Notes under the pieces: model-generated
The model's input: the letters and a program-made list of their open reading frames with translations, nothing else
Told to the model about the DNA's origin: nothing
Database searches by the model: none
In this document: piece by piece, positions 1-8,759 of the stretch
Layout of the letters: each line of letters opens with the position of its first letter
Numbering within the stretch: the first letter of the stretch is position 1
Program-made: the position numbers and the translations under genes
From: JBHIYN01 sp041984235
Lineage (GTDB): Bacteria > Pseudomonadota > Gammaproteobacteria > Ga0077536
Reading direction: 5' to 3'
DNA length: 64,000 nucleotides
Assembly: GCA_041984235.1 (NCBI GenBank)
Contig: JBHIYN010000010.1
Location: forward strand, 62,001-126,000

Positions 1-126
1 AACCCGGATCCGGACGACGAGGCCATCCGCAACGGCCTGATCGGCAACCTGTGTCGCTGCACCGGTTACGTCCACATCGTGCGCGCCGTGCGCGAAGCGG
101 CGCGCGCCATGCGCCAGTCCGGCTGA
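1..126 (+). CDS. 2Fe-2S subunit of a molybdenum hydroxylase (CoxS type), C-terminal fragment
   Basis: The first 41 codons are the 3' end of a small iron-sulfur subunit; the start lies outside the window. The fragment carries the signature of the second [2Fe-2S] domain (NGLIGNLCRCTGY), in which two cysteines separated by one residue bind the cluster nearest the molybdenum site. In this family the subunit passes electrons from the Mo cofactor through two [2Fe-2S] clusters to an FAD subunit (CoxM type). No FAD subunit is visible, so it is either upstream or absent. The stop lies 13 nt before the large-subunit ATG, which has its own GGAGG site, so the two genes form one operon. Confidence 0.9.
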   Translation, partial: NPDPDDEAIRNGLIGNLCRCTGYVHIVRAVREAARAMRQSG

Positions 127-139
127 GGGAGGATAAGCC

Positions 140-2542
140 ATGGCCAGCACAACGCCGGAACAAAGCCGCGACTGGGTCGGAACGCGACTCCCGCGCAAGG
201 AAGACCAGCGCCTGGTCACCGGACACGGGCGCTACCTCGCCGACATCGTCCTGCCGGGCATGCTGCACGCGGTGTTCGTGCGCAGCGAGTACGCGCATGC
301 GCGCATCACCGCCATCGATACCAGCGAAGCGGAGGCCATGCCCGGCGTGGTCAGGGTCTATACCGGGGCCGCCATCCGCGACCTGATCAAACCCATGCCC
401 CAGGCCGTGGTATTGCCCAACCTGCCGGCCAAATACCCCACCTTCTGGCCGCTCGCCACGGACAAGGTCAAGTTTCACGGCGAGCCGGTGGCGCTGGTGG
501 TGGCGCGCGACAAGTACGTTGCCGAGGACGCGGCCGAGTGCGTTTACGTCGACTACGACGAGCTGCCGCCGATCCTCGATCCCGAGCAGGCACTGGGCGC
601 CGACTCGGCGCTGGTGCACGAAGAGGACGGCAGCAACGAAATGTTCGCCATGACCTTCACCGGCGGCGAGACGCCGGAGGAGCAGCAGCGCAACGCGGAC
701 GAGGTGGAGGAGCTGTTCCGCAATGCCGCGGTCACGGTCAAGCAGCGTTTTCGCGTACACCGCACCGGCATCACGCCGATGGAGCCGCGCGGCGTGCTGT
801 GCGACTGGAATCCCAGCGACGGCCTGACCGCCTACATCACCACGCAGCGCCCGCACATCGACCGCCTCGCGCTGATCGACATTCTCGATATTCCGGGCGA
901 GCAGGTGCGCGTCGTCGCACCGCGTGACCAGGGCGGCGGTTTCGGCGTGAAAGCGCCCTTCTACCGCGAGAACATCATCATCGCGCATGCGGCACGCGAG
1001 CTCGGCCGCCCGGTGCGGTGGATCGAATCGCGCTACGAGAGCCTGATGAACGTCGGCCAGGAACGTGACCAGATCAACGACATGGAGATCGCGGCAGACG
1101 CCGAGGGCAAGCTGCTCGCGGTCCGCAATCGCGGCGTTGCCGACAACGGCGTCGGCACGACGGGGGTCTACTGGGGCTTCGTCATGCCCTTCCTCGGCGC
1201 CGTCGAGCTGCCGAATGCGTATACCTGGCAGAAAGGCGACGTCAGCCTGCGCGTGGCAACCACCAACAAGGCCTGCCTGACCCCGTCACGGGCGTTCGGG
1301 CACTTCCCCACCCGCTTCGCGCTCGAGCGCGCCATCGACATGGTCGCCGACAAGCTCGGCATGGAGCCGAGTGAGCTCAGGCGCCGCAATCTGGTCGCCG
1401 AGCTGCCCTACACCTCGGTCACCAACGAGTACTACGACAGCGGCGACTTCATCAAGGTGTGGGACAACCTGATGGCACAGGTCGACCTGCCCGCGTTTCG
1501 CGCCGAGCAGGAAGCAGCACGCAAGCAGGGCCGTTACCTCGGCATCGGCTTCGCCTGCGGCGTCGAGCTGTCCGGAGTGGCCTCGGAGCTGCTGGTGCCG
1601 ATGGAGAACCAGCCCGGCTACGGCGCCGCCACGGTGCGCCTGGACCCGCGCGGCAAGGTGCTCGTCTTTGGCGGCGACGCGCCCGGCGGCCAGGGCCACG
1701 AGACCACCACCGCCCAGGTCGTCGCCGCACAGTTCGGGATCAAGCCGAGCGACGTCGTCGTCACTACCGGCGACACCGGCACCACGCCCTTCGGCGCCGG
1801 CTCGATCGGCGCGCGCGCGGGCTCCTACTTCGTCAGTGCCGTCGCCGAAGCCTGCGCCGAGCTGAAGGACAAGATCACGCGCATCCTCGCCCACGACCTG
1901 CAGATCGAGGCCAGCGTGCAGCATTTCGAGTTCAGCAACGGCGAGGTCGTCTACCTCGGCGACGACAGCAAGCGCAAGAGCTTCCGCGATGCCGTCGAGC
2001 GCATCATCATGTTCCCGGTGGACATGCCCGAAGGCGAGGTCGGCGGCCTCGAGACGACGGCCTTCTTCGAGGCCGCCAAGCCCATGATCTGCTTCAACGC
2101 CGATTGCTGCATCGTCGAGGTCGACGCGGATTCGGGCGAGTTCACGATTCGCCGCTGGGTGACCTCGGAAGACGTGGGCAACGTCATCAACCCCATGATC
2201 GTCGACGGCCAGATGCACGGTGCCATCGTGCAGGGCCTGTCCAACGCCATGTACGAGGAGTTCGTTTACGACGAGCAGGGACAGCAGCTGAGCGCCGATT
2301 TCGAACACTACAAGCTCGCCACCGCCGCCGACGTGCCCGACATCGAGATCACCTACGCGCCGACCCCCTGCCCGCACACACCGCTGGGCACGCGCGGGAT
2401 CGGCGAAGGTCGCCCCAGCTCGGTGCCCGGCGCGCTCGCCAACGCGGTGTGTGACGCACTGAGTCCGTTCGGCATCCAGATCAGCGAGCTGCCGCTGCGC
2501 CCTGGCACGGTGTGGCGGTACCTGCGCGCAGCACGGGACTGA
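140..2542 (+). CDS. Xanthine dehydrogenase/CoxL-family molybdopterin-binding large subunit
   Basis: An 800-residue large subunit of the xanthine oxidase family, normal in length. It binds molybdopterin-cytosine dinucleotide in this family and hydroxylates or oxidises a small organic or C1 substrate. Visible landmarks are the N-terminal KEDQRLVTGHGRYLADI segment, the cofactor loop QGGGFGVKAPFYREN, GGQGHETTTAQVVAAQFGI, and a C-terminal GIGEGRPSS in which E756 is the expected catalytic base. The loop that normally reads AYxCSFR (form I CO dehydrogenase) or AYRGAGR (form II) here reads SRAFGHFP (residues 383-390). It is therefore probably not a CO dehydrogenase, and its substrate is unknown. A GGAGG site supports the ATG start. 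The small subunit precedes it and a BKACE gene starts 5 nt after the stop. Confidence 0.9.
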   Translation: MASTTPEQSRDWVGTRLPRKEDQRLVTGHGRYLADIVLPGMLHAVFVRSEYAHARITAIDTSEAEAMPGVVRVYTGAAIRDLIKPMPQAVVLPNLPAKYPTFWPLATDKVKFHGEPVALVVARDKYVAEDAAECVYVDYDELPPILDPEQALGADSALVHEEDGSNEMFAMTFTGGETPEEQQRNADEVEELFRNAAVTVKQRFRVHRTGITPMEPRGVLCDWNPSDGLTAYITTQRPHIDRLALIDILDIPGEQVRVVAPRDQGGGFGVKAPFYRENIIIAHAARELGRPVRWIESRYESLMNVGQERDQINDMEIAADAEGKLLAVRNRGVADNGVGTTGVYWGFVMPFLGAVELPNAYTWQKGDVSLRVATTNKACLTPSRAFGHFPTRFALERAIDMVADKLGMEPSELRRRNLVAELPYTSVTNEYYDSGDFIKVWDNLMAQVDLPAFRAEQEAARKQGRYLGIGFACGVELSGVASELLVPMENQPGYGAATVRLDPRGKVLVFGGDAPGGQGHETTTAQVVAAQFGIKPSDVVVTTGDTGTTPFGAGSIGARAGSYFVSAVAEACAELKDKITRILAHDLQIEASVQHFEFSNGEVVYLGDDSKRKSFRDAVERIIMFPVDMPEGEVGGLETTAFFEAAKPMICFNADCCIVEVDADSGEFTIRRWVTSEDVGNVINPMIVDGQMHGAIVQGLSNAMYEEFVYDEQGQQLSADFEHYKLATAADVPDIEITYAPTPCPHTPLGTRGIGEGRPSSVPGALANAVCDALSPFGIQISELPLRPGTVWRYLRAARD

Positions 2543-2547
2543 ACAAC

Positions 2548-3480
2548 ATGGCCAAACCACGCAACGTCATCATTACCTGTGCCGTGACCGGCGCCATCCA
2601 CACACCGTCCATGTCAGCGGGCCTGCCGGTAACACCAGAGGAAATCGCGACCGCGGCCATAGAGGCGGCCGAAGCGGGTGCGGCCATCCTGCACCTGCAC
2701 GCCCGCGACCCCGAGACCGGCAAGCCGAGCCAGGATCCGGAGCTCTTCCGGCGCTTCCTGCCGATGATCCGCGAGCGCACCGACGCCGTGATCAACCTCA
2801 CCACGGGCGGCAGCCCCTACATGACGGTCGAGGAGCGCCTGCGGCCGGCGGCCGAGCTCGGCCCGGAAGTCGCCTCGCTCAACATGGGATCGATGAACTT
2901 CGGCCTCTTCCCCATGCTCAAGCGCTTCAAGCAGTTCCGCCATGACTGGGAAGTCGAACACCTCGAGGGCAGCCGTAACCTGGTGTTCAAGAACACCTAC
3001 CAGGACATCGAGACCATCCTGGAGACGGGCTATGCCCGCGACATCCGCTTCGAGTTCGAGTGCTACGACACCGCGCACCTCTACAACCTCGCGCACTACC
3101 TCGACGAGGGCAAGGTGCGGCCACCGCTGTTCGTGCAGACCGTGTTCGGCATCATGGGCGGGATCGGCGCGCATCCGGAGGACGTCATGCACATGAAGCG
3201 CACCGCCGATCGCTTGTTCGGCAGCGACTACGAGTGGTCGGTGCTCGGCGCCGGGCGCAACCAGATCCCGGTCGCCGCCCAGGCCGCGGCCATGGGCGGT
3301 AACGTCAGGGTCGGGCTGGAAGACTCGCTGTGGGCGGGCCCGGGACGGCTGGCGGAGAACTCGGCGCAGCAGGTGTTGCTCGCGCGCGAAGTCATCCGCG
3401 GGCTCTCGCGCGACATTGCGACACCGGACGAGGCGCGCGAGCGCCTGCAGCTCAAGGGACCCGGCGCCAGCGCGGCCTGA
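2548..3480 (+). CDS. BKACE family (DUF849) 3-keto-acid cleavage enzyme
   Basis: A 310-residue TIM-barrel protein of the beta-keto acid cleavage family (Kce-like). These zinc enzymes condense a beta-keto acid with acetyl-CoA, giving acetoacetate and a new CoA ester. The N-terminus VIITCAVTGAIHTPSMS and the motif HLHARDPETGKPSQD are diagnostic; H49 and H51 of that motif are metal ligands in characterised members. The ATG at 2548 matches the family N-terminus; an upstream GTG at 2512 would add 12 unrelated residues and overlap the previous gene. Its place between a Mo-hydroxylase and a CoxG-like gene suggests it acts on the same substrate or product. The substrate cannot be told from sequence. 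Confidence 0.9.
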   Translation: MAKPRNVIITCAVTGAIHTPSMSAGLPVTPEEIATAAIEAAEAGAAILHLHARDPETGKPSQDPELFRRFLPMIRERTDAVINLTTGGSPYMTVEERLRPAAELGPEVASLNMGSMNFGLFPMLKRFKQFRHDWEVEHLEGSRNLVFKNTYQDIETILETGYARDIRFEFECYDTAHLYNLAHYLDEGKVRPPLFVQTVFGIMGGIGAHPEDVMHMKRTADRLFGSDYEWSVLGAGRNQIPVAAQAAAMGGNVRVGLEDSLWAGPGRLAENSAQQVLLAREVIRGLSRDIATPDEARERLQLKGPGASAA

Positions 3481-3515
3481 CCCGGCTCCACCGCGAAGAC
3501 AACACACGATACATC

Positions 3516-4091
3516 ATGGAACTGCAAGAGAAGCTCACCATCCAGGCGCCGCGGCCGCGCGTGTTCGAGGCGCTCAACGATCCCGAGATCCTGCGCCAGG
3601 CGATCCCCGGCTGTGAATCACTGGAAGCGATCGGCGACGGCGCTTTCGAGGCCGTCGTCAGCGCCCGCGTCGGCCCGCTGAAAGCGCGCTTCAAGGGCCA
3701 GGTACAGACCAGCGAGGTCGTCGCTCCGGAATCCTACGTGCTCAGCGGCGAGGGCCGCGGCGGACCGGCCGGCCACGCCAAGGTACGTGCCCGGGTCGAG
3801 CTCGAGGACAACAATGACACGACCGAGCTCGCTTACTCGGTCAAGGCCGACATCGGCGGCAAGCTCGCGCAGCTCGGCGGCCAGCTGGTGCAGAACACCG
3901 CGCAGAAGCTGGCCGCGGAGTTCTTCAGCAACTTCGAGGCACTGGTCGCATCACCGGCAGGGGGAGACGCAGACGCAAGCACGCCGGAATCCGGCGCCGA
4001 ATCGCTGGCCGCGGATAGTGGCAACCGCGCCTGGCTGTGGATCGCCGGCGGCATCGCGCTGCTCGTCGCCATTGCCTGGCTCGCGCTGTGA
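3516..4091 (+). CDS. CoxG-like SRPBCC-fold protein with C-terminal membrane anchor
   Basis: A 191-residue protein of the CoxG/SRPBCC family. Residues 1 to about 145 hold the fold (LTIQAPRPRVFEALNDPEI, then GCESLEAIGDG). An acidic, serine-rich linker and one C-terminal transmembrane helix (about 170-190, WLWIAGGIALLVAIAWLAL) follow. In CO dehydrogenase systems CoxG helps recruit the enzyme to the cytoplasmic membrane, so the same role for the Mo-hydroxylase here is likely. A longer reading frame begins at 3330 but overlaps the BKACE gene; the ATG at 3516 fits the family start. No clear Shine-Dalgarno sequence is visible, so it may depend on translation of the gene before it. Confidence 0.85.
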   Translation: MELQEKLTIQAPRPRVFEALNDPEILRQAIPGCESLEAIGDGAFEAVVSARVGPLKARFKGQVQTSEVVAPESYVLSGEGRGGPAGHAKVRARVELEDNNDTTELAYSVKADIGGKLAQLGGQLVQNTAQKLAAEFFSNFEALVASPAGGDADASTPESGAESLAADSGNRAWLWIAGGIALLVAIAWLAL

Positions 4092-4098
4092 CGCGCGC

Positions 4099-4575
4099 TC
4101 AGCGTCCGGCGATTTCCGCGTCAATGCGTGCCCTGAGGGCCTCGATCCGGGCGCGGTTCGCGCCGAGGTCCGAATAACCGACGCGTGAGGCCGAGCGCAG
4201 GTGTAGCGTCGTACCGTCGCGGCGCACCTCGAGGTCATCGACGAAGCGAAACAGGCGACTGGTGAACGTCGCGTGCAGGTAGTCGTCCCGGCTCTCGATG
4301 AGCTCGCCACCCAGCGCGAGCACCGCGGCGCGCACGGCATCCCACTGCGCACCGGCGTCGCCGTCCGGCAGTGCATACGGGCTGACGGTGTGCGCAGCAT
4401 CGGCGCCGGCCTCGCTGGTCACGCAGTTCGGTGCCGCGCTGCACGGCGGCAGGCGTCCGTCGCGCAGGCCCGGGGTCGTCGCCGCACCGTGCGACGACCA
4501 CCAGCCGAGCCCGGCGAAGGCCGCTACCACCGCGACAGCCAGGCAAAGCAGGGTCAGCAACACGCGCCGTGCCAC
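4099..4575 (-). CDS. DUF1499 family membrane-anchored or exported protein
   Basis: A 158-residue protein with an N-terminal hydrophobic helix (residues 6-26) that is either a signal peptide or an anchor. The DUF1499 domain follows, marked by CSAAPNCVTS near residues 45-54 and by HTVSPYAL. The function of the family is not established. The gene converges on the CoxG-like gene with only a few bases between the stops, so it is not part of that operon. It lies 14 nt downstream of the AmiS/UreI-like gene in the same direction and is probably co-transcribed with it. Confidence 0.8.
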   Translation of the reverse strand: MARRVLLTLLCLAVAVVAAFAGLGWWSSHGAATTPGLRDGRLPPCSAAPNCVTSEAGADAAHTVSPYALPDGDAGAQWDAVRAAVLALGGELIESRDDYLHATFTSRLFRFVDDLEVRRDGTTLHLRSASRVGYSDLGANRARIEALRARIDAEIAGR

Positions 4576-4589
4576 GCTGCGTCCGCCGC

Positions 4590-5084
4590 CTACCAGTTGC
4601 CGGTGAGGATCAGCAGTCCCGGGATCCAGCAGGTGAACACGCCGACCGCGATGGTCGAGTACGGCAGCACCGCGCCGAAATCCTTACCCGGCACGTTGGC
4701 CAGGTAGAACATGTACCAGAGCAGCCCCCAGATCAGCCAGAAGCTGCCGAAGCGCAGGTCTCCGCCCTGGAAGGTGACCAGGGCGCACGGCACGGTGGTC
4801 AGCGCGACGAAGAAGCAGAACCAGCCGAATCCGCGCATGTCGAGATCGAACCACATGCTGACGGCGACGTAGAGGTAGGTGAACGTGAACAGGAAGAAGG
4901 TCGCGACGCCGAAGTAATCCGCCTGGCTCTCGGCACGATAGAACTGCAACAGGCTGGCGACCAGCGCGAGGCAGCCGACCATGAAGTTCATGACCGCCAT
5001 CGAGCGCGTATCGATGCGTCCGAGGCCGCCGACCCCGTTGATCAGCAACACCGCGCCCACGAACAGAAGTACCACTCCTACCAT
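4590..5084 (-). CDS. AmiS/UreI-like small-solute (amide/urea) channel family protein
   Basis: A 164-residue, almost wholly hydrophobic protein with about six transmembrane helices, in length and pattern like AmiS/UreI (VVLLFVGAVLLINGVGGLG at the start, FGVATFFLFTFTYLYVA in the middle). Family members conduct urea or short-chain amides across the inner membrane. The frame is open from 5123, but the ATG at 5084 is preceded by AAGGGGAG at good spacing and gives the usual N-terminus. No urease, amidase or acetamidase is in the window, so the substrate is open. The DUF1499 gene follows on the same strand. Confidence 0.75.
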   Translation of the reverse strand: MVGVVLLFVGAVLLINGVGGLGRIDTRSMAVMNFMVGCLALVASLLQFYRAESQADYFGVATFFLFTFTYLYVAVSMWFDLDMRGFGWFCFFVALTTVPCALVTFQGGDLRFGSFWLIWGLLWYMFYLANVPGKDFGAVLPYSTIAVGVFTCWIPGLLILTGNW

Positions 5085-5216
5085 CAGCATGCTCCCCTTG
5101 CTGGTCGCCCGCCTGTTCGGCACCGGCGCGGCCCCGATCCGGCCGGCGCGGCGAGCGTCCGGGGCACGCTAGCACGTCTGCTGCAGTGACGCTATCTGCA
5201 GCGACGCCGCCGACGC

Positions 5217-5756
5217 TCACACCGCGGCGAAGCGGTTTCGTTCGACGTGCCAGCCGACAGCGGCGGTGACCAGTCCGAGCCAGCCGGCACCACCGATGGC
5301 CCGCGCGCGGCCGCCCGCGCCCGGATTGAGCACCCAGGGCAGGGCTTCGTCGTCGACCACGTGGCGATGGCTGTGCCCGTAGACCACGCCGCGCGCGCGC
5401 GGCCACTGGTCGCGCAGGCGCTGGTGACGCCGGCCCGCGTCGCGCCACTGGTGTCCATGTACGACGACCAGCAGGCCGCCGGGCAACGCCAGCTCGACCG
5501 CTTCGGGGAGCTGCTGCAGCACGTCGTGGTCCGCCGCCGGCCATTTCGCCGGGGCATCGTTGTTGCCGCTGACGGCAATCACCGGCGCCAGCGCGGCAAG
5601 GGCGTCCAGCACGCCGGCATTGCCGACGTCGCCGGCATGCACGATGAGATCGGCCCCCGCCATGCGTTCGCACAAGCCGGGGGCCAGCGCGCCGTGGGTA
5701 TCCGACAGCAGGGCGACGCGGCGTGCCTGCGGAAACTCGAAGTGCGAGACGATCAT
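5217..5756 (-). CDS. YfcE/MJ0936-like metallophosphoesterase
   Basis: A 179-residue calcineurin-like phosphoesterase. The metal-binding motifs are in order: LSDTHG (D-x-H), HAGDVGN (GD), SGNND (GNxD), VVVHGHQW (H) and YGHSH (GHxH). Such proteins hydrolyse phosphodiesters in vitro and their cell roles vary. The ATG overlaps the stop of the upstream AmpG-like permease gene by 4 nt (ATGA), so the two are translationally coupled. The length matches the short UPF0025 class. Confidence 0.88.
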   Translation of the reverse strand: MIVSHFEFPQARRVALLSDTHGALAPGLCERMAGADLIVHAGDVGNAGVLDALAALAPVIAVSGNNDAPAKWPAADHDVLQQLPEAVELALPGGLLVVVHGHQWRDAGRRHQRLRDQWPRARGVVYGHSHRHVVDDEALPWVLNPGAGGRARAIGGAGWLGLVTAAVGWHVERNRFAAV

Positions 5757-6994
5757 GGCACTGCGTCCAGCGTCTCCACCAGCCGCCGTCGCGCGACCAG
5801 GATGACGATGGCCGGCAGCGCGACGAGAAAGGTGACCGCGAAGAAGCTCGCCCAGCCCAGCACGTCGACCAGGTATCCGGAAGGCGGCCCGGCGATGACC
5901 CGGCCCAGGCTTGCGACCGCGGTCAGCATGGCGAACTGGGTGGCCGTGAAGCGGCGATCGCAAATGGCCATCAGCAAGGCCACGAAGGCCGCCGTACCCA
6001 TGCCGCCGGTCAGGTTCTCGAGTCCGACCACCGCGATCATGGACCAGTACGACGGTGCGGTCAGGGCCAGCGCCAGGAAACCGAGATTGGTCACTGCCTG
6101 CAGCCAGGCGAACAGCAACAGGGCGCGGTAGAGGCCGAGGCGGACCATCAACGCGCCGCCGTAGAGCGCGCCCGCGATGGTCGCGATCAGGCCCAGCCCC
6201 TTGTAGATGGCACCGACGTCGGTCAGCGAGAAGCCGAGCTCGCGCAGCAGGAACACCAGCGTCAGGCGGCCGGCGAAGGCGTCGCCGAGTTTGTAGGCGA
6301 GCACCAGCAGCAGCAGCGTCCACGCCGCCTCACGCGTGAAGAAGTTCTGCAGCGGCCCGAGCACCGCGTCGCGCAGGGTGCGCGGCGCGGCTACGTCATC
6401 GGCCACGGCCGGCGCCTGCAGGGTAGCCAGGACACCGAGCAGCAGGATCACGGACATCGCGACGTAGGTCATGGCGAATCCGATGCGATCGGCGAGCGCC
6501 AGCGCGCCGGCGCCCGAGACCAGCATGGCAATGCGATAGCCGGTGACCGAAACCGCGGCACCGAAGCCACGCTCCCGCTCGGCCAGCACCTCGGCGCGGT
6601 AAGCATCGATGGCGATGTCCTGGGTCGCCGACATGAAGGCGATCAGGCATGCCACCACGCCCAGCCACGCCAGCGGTCCAGCGGCGAGATCGCCGAGACC
6701 GGCGCCGGCCAGCAGCAGCGCCAGCGCGACCTGGCTGAGCAGGATCCAGTCGCGCCGGCGCCCGGGCCATCCCGGCTGAAAACGGTCGACCAGGGGCGCC
6801 CAGACGAACTTGAACACGTACGGCAGGCCGACCAGCGAGAACACGCCGATCACGCGCACGTCGACACCGCCGGCGGTGAGCCAGGCCTGCAGGGTGCTGT
6901 CGGACAGCGCCAGCGGCAGCCCGGACGCGAAGCCGAGCAGCGCGATGGCGGCGATGCGGCGATTGGCGAGAGCGGCAGTGATCGACACGGGCAT
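5753..6994 (-). CDS. ampG: AmpG-like major facilitator permease (muropeptide import)
   Basis: A 413-residue, 12-helix MFS protein. Its N-terminal third is strongly AmpG-like (LGFASGLPLAL, TLQAWLT, VGLPYVFKFVWAPLVDRF). AmpG imports GlcNAc-anhydromuropeptides from the periplasm during cell-wall recycling. I placed the start at the ATG at 6994, which aligns with the usual AmpG N-terminus; an in-frame GTG at 7048 would add 18 residues. No ampD, ampE or ampR is nearby. The phosphoesterase gene overlaps its stop codon. Function as muropeptide permease is family-based. Confidence 0.82.
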   Translation of the reverse strand: MPVSITAALANRRIAAIALLGFASGLPLALSDSTLQAWLTAGGVDVRVIGVFSLVGLPYVFKFVWAPLVDRFQPGWPGRRRDWILLSQVALALLLAGAGLGDLAAGPLAWLGVVACLIAFMSATQDIAIDAYRAEVLAERERGFGAAVSVTGYRIAMLVSGAGALALADRIGFAMTYVAMSVILLLGVLATLQAPAVADDVAAPRTLRDAVLGPLQNFFTREAAWTLLLLVLAYKLGDAFAGRLTLVFLLRELGFSLTDVGAIYKGLGLIATIAGALYGGALMVRLGLYRALLLFAWLQAVTNLGFLALALTAPSYWSMIAVVGLENLTGGMGTAAFVALLMAICDRRFTATQFAMLTAVASLGRVIAGPPSGYLVDVLGWASFFAVTFLVALPAIVILVARRRLVETLDAVP

Positions 6995-7128
6995 CGGCAG
7001 AGGTTGAACTGGAAGGGTCTTTGCGGGCAGGCTGCATGTCAGCGTCACCTGTCGCGGTGACGGGCGCGGCCCGCAGCACGGCCGCCATGGTACACGCAGC
7101 GCGCCGTCGGCCGGGGGTCACGCAACAC

Positions 7129-7602
7129 ATGGGCATCGAGATCGAACGCAAGTTCCTGCTGCAGGACGCCTCCTGGCGCGGCGAGGTCGAGCGCTCGGTG
7201 AGCATGCGGCAGGGTTACCTGGCCTCGGAAGCGGGTTGCTCGGTGCGCGTACGCCTGGAAGGCGATGCAGCGCGGCTCAACATCAAGAGCGCCACGCTCG
7301 GCGTCCAGCGCCTCGAGTTCGAGTACGCAATCCCGGCCGATGACGCAGCGGCGATGCTTACCGCCCTGTGCGGCACGCGGGTGCTGGACAAGGTACGCCA
7401 TTACGTCCGGCACGCCGACCACACCTGGGAGATCGACGAGTTCAGCGGCGCCAACAGCGGCCTGGTGGTGGCGGAGATCGAGCTCGACCGCCCGGACGAA
7501 GCGTTCGCGCGGCCGGCATGGCTGGGCGCCGAGGTCTCGGACGATCCGCGCTACTACAACGTGTGCCTGATCGAGCACCCCTACTCGGCGTGGCAGGACT
7601 GA
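7129..7602 (+). CDS. CYTH-domain protein (inorganic triphosphatase-like)
   Basis: A 157-residue single-domain CYTH protein. The N-terminal ExExK signature is present as E4, E6 and K8 in MGIEIERKFL, and alternating charged strands of the triphosphate tunnel follow (VRVRLEG, LEFEYAI, EIDEF, EIELD). Bacterial members of this size hydrolyse tripolyphosphate or, rarely, make cAMP. The ATG at 7129 gives the canonical start; the frame upstream is open but unrelated. It is divergent from the AmpG-like gene. The moaA promoter lies just past its stop. Confidence 0.85.
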   Translation: MGIEIERKFLLQDASWRGEVERSVSMRQGYLASEAGCSVRVRLEGDAARLNIKSATLGVQRLEFEYAIPADDAAAMLTALCGTRVLDKVRHYVRHADHTWEIDEFSGANSGLVVAEIELDRPDEAFARPAWLGAEVSDDPRYYNVCLIEHPYSAWQD

Positions 7603-7641
7603 CAACCCCAACGCAATCAGGGAATTGACCCGCAGGCAGTT

Positions 7642-7650
7642 TGTTATAAT
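7642..7650 (+). promoter_or_regulatory. moaA promoter, extended -10 element
   Basis: TGTTATAAT is a perfect extended -10 (TGnTATAAT) about 35 nt before the moaA ATG. A TTGACC at 7625-7630 looks like a -35 box but sits only 14 nt upstream, too close for normal sigma-70 spacing; the extended -10 would compensate. The predicted leader is short, about 28 nt, with no room for a molybdenum-cofactor riboswitch. Confidence 0.55.
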
Positions 7651-7684
7651 CGCTATTCCAGGCACAGCGCAGCCCTCTTCCGCC

Positions 7685-8695
7685 ATGTCCAGCAATGCCG
7701 CCTTTCCCGAGCGCCTGATCGACCGTTTCGGCCGCGTCGTCGACTACGTCCGTATCTCGGTCACCGATCGCTGCGACTTCCGCTGCGTGTACTGCATGGA
7801 CGAGGACATGACCTTCCTGCCGCGTGCGCGCATCCTCACCCTGGAGGAGCTGGCACTGGTGGGGCGGGCCTTCGCCGAACTCGGCGTGCGCAAGATCCGG
7901 CTGACCGGCGGCGAGCCGCTGGTGCGCAACAACGTCATCAAGCTGATCCGCGATCTCGGTGGCCTGCCCCAGCTCGAGGAGCTGGTGCTGACCACCAACG
8001 GCTCCCAGCTTCAGAAGATGGCACGCGAGATCCGCGCCGCCGGCATCCGCCGCGTCAACATCAGCCTGGATTCGCTGGACCCCGAGCGCTTCCGGCGCCT
8101 GACCCGGGTCGGCAGTCTGGAGCGCGTGCTGGGCGGCATCGAGGCGGCACGCGAAGCGGGCTTCGACAACATCAAGCTCAATGCCGTCATCCTGCGCAAC
8201 CGCAACGAGGACGAGGTCGTGCCGCTGGTCGAATTCGCGATCGCGCGCGGACTCGACATCTCCTTCATCGAAGAGATGCCGCTCGGCGTCATTGGCGACC
8301 ACGATCGCGCCGAGGCGTACTACTCCAGCGACCAGATTCGGGCCGATCTCGAGCAACGCTTCACGCTGCTGCCGACCACCGAGACGACCGGCGGACCGTC
8401 ACGCTATTACCGCCTGGCCGGTCATGACACGCGGGTCGGCTTCATCTCGCCGCACAGCCACAATTTCTGCGACGACTGCAACCGTGTACGCCTGACGGCG
8501 GAAGGGCGGCTGCTGCTCTGCCTGGGCCAGGAGCACTCGGTGGACCTCAAGGCCGTGGTGCGCAGCCGGCCCGGCGATCTGGATGCGGTCAAGCGGACCA
8601 TCGTGGACAGCATGGCGATCAAACCGCGCGGGCATGACTTCAACCTGCACGAGCAGCCCCTGATCTTTCGCCACATGAGCCACACCGGCGGCTGA
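7685..8695 (+). CDS. moaA: GTP 3',8-cyclase MoaA (molybdopterin biosynthesis)
   Basis: A 336-residue radical SAM enzyme that converts GTP to 3',8-cyclo-H2GTP, the first step of molybdopterin synthesis (with MoaC). The N-terminal cluster motif is C30-x3-C34-x2-C37 in CDFRCVYC. The C-terminal second cluster is FCDDCNRVR followed by a further Cys in LLLCLGQ, and the protein ends in the Gly-Gly tail needed for activity. The ATG at 7685 is used although no Shine-Dalgarno site is evident. It opens a plus-strand run with the tungstate transporter, mobA, mobB and moeA. Confidence 0.95.
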   Translation: MSSNAAFPERLIDRFGRVVDYVRISVTDRCDFRCVYCMDEDMTFLPRARILTLEELALVGRAFAELGVRKIRLTGGEPLVRNNVIKLIRDLGGLPQLEELVLTTNGSQLQKMAREIRAAGIRRVNISLDSLDPERFRRLTRVGSLERVLGGIEAAREAGFDNIKLNAVILRNRNEDEVVPLVEFAIARGLDISFIEEMPLGVIGDHDRAEAYYSSDQIRADLEQRFTLLPTTETTGGPSRYYRLAGHDTRVGFISPHSHNFCDDCNRVRLTAEGRLLLCLGQEHSVDLKAVVRSRPGDLDAVKRTIVDSMAIKPRGHDFNLHEQPLIFRHMSHTGG

Positions 8696-8759
8696 GCAGA
8701 GCCGGTTGGGGTCACTGCCGGCACGGTCCACCGGCGCGCCAGAGTGAACGGAGCCGCAG

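Noticed and set aside
140..2542. Aerobic CO dehydrogenase large subunit
   Set aside because: The family is right, but the AYxCSFR loop required for CO dehydrogenase is absent.
7603..7684. Molybdenum-cofactor riboswitch in front of moaA
   Set aside because: The promoter lies about 35 nt before the ATG, leaving a leader too short for the aptamer.
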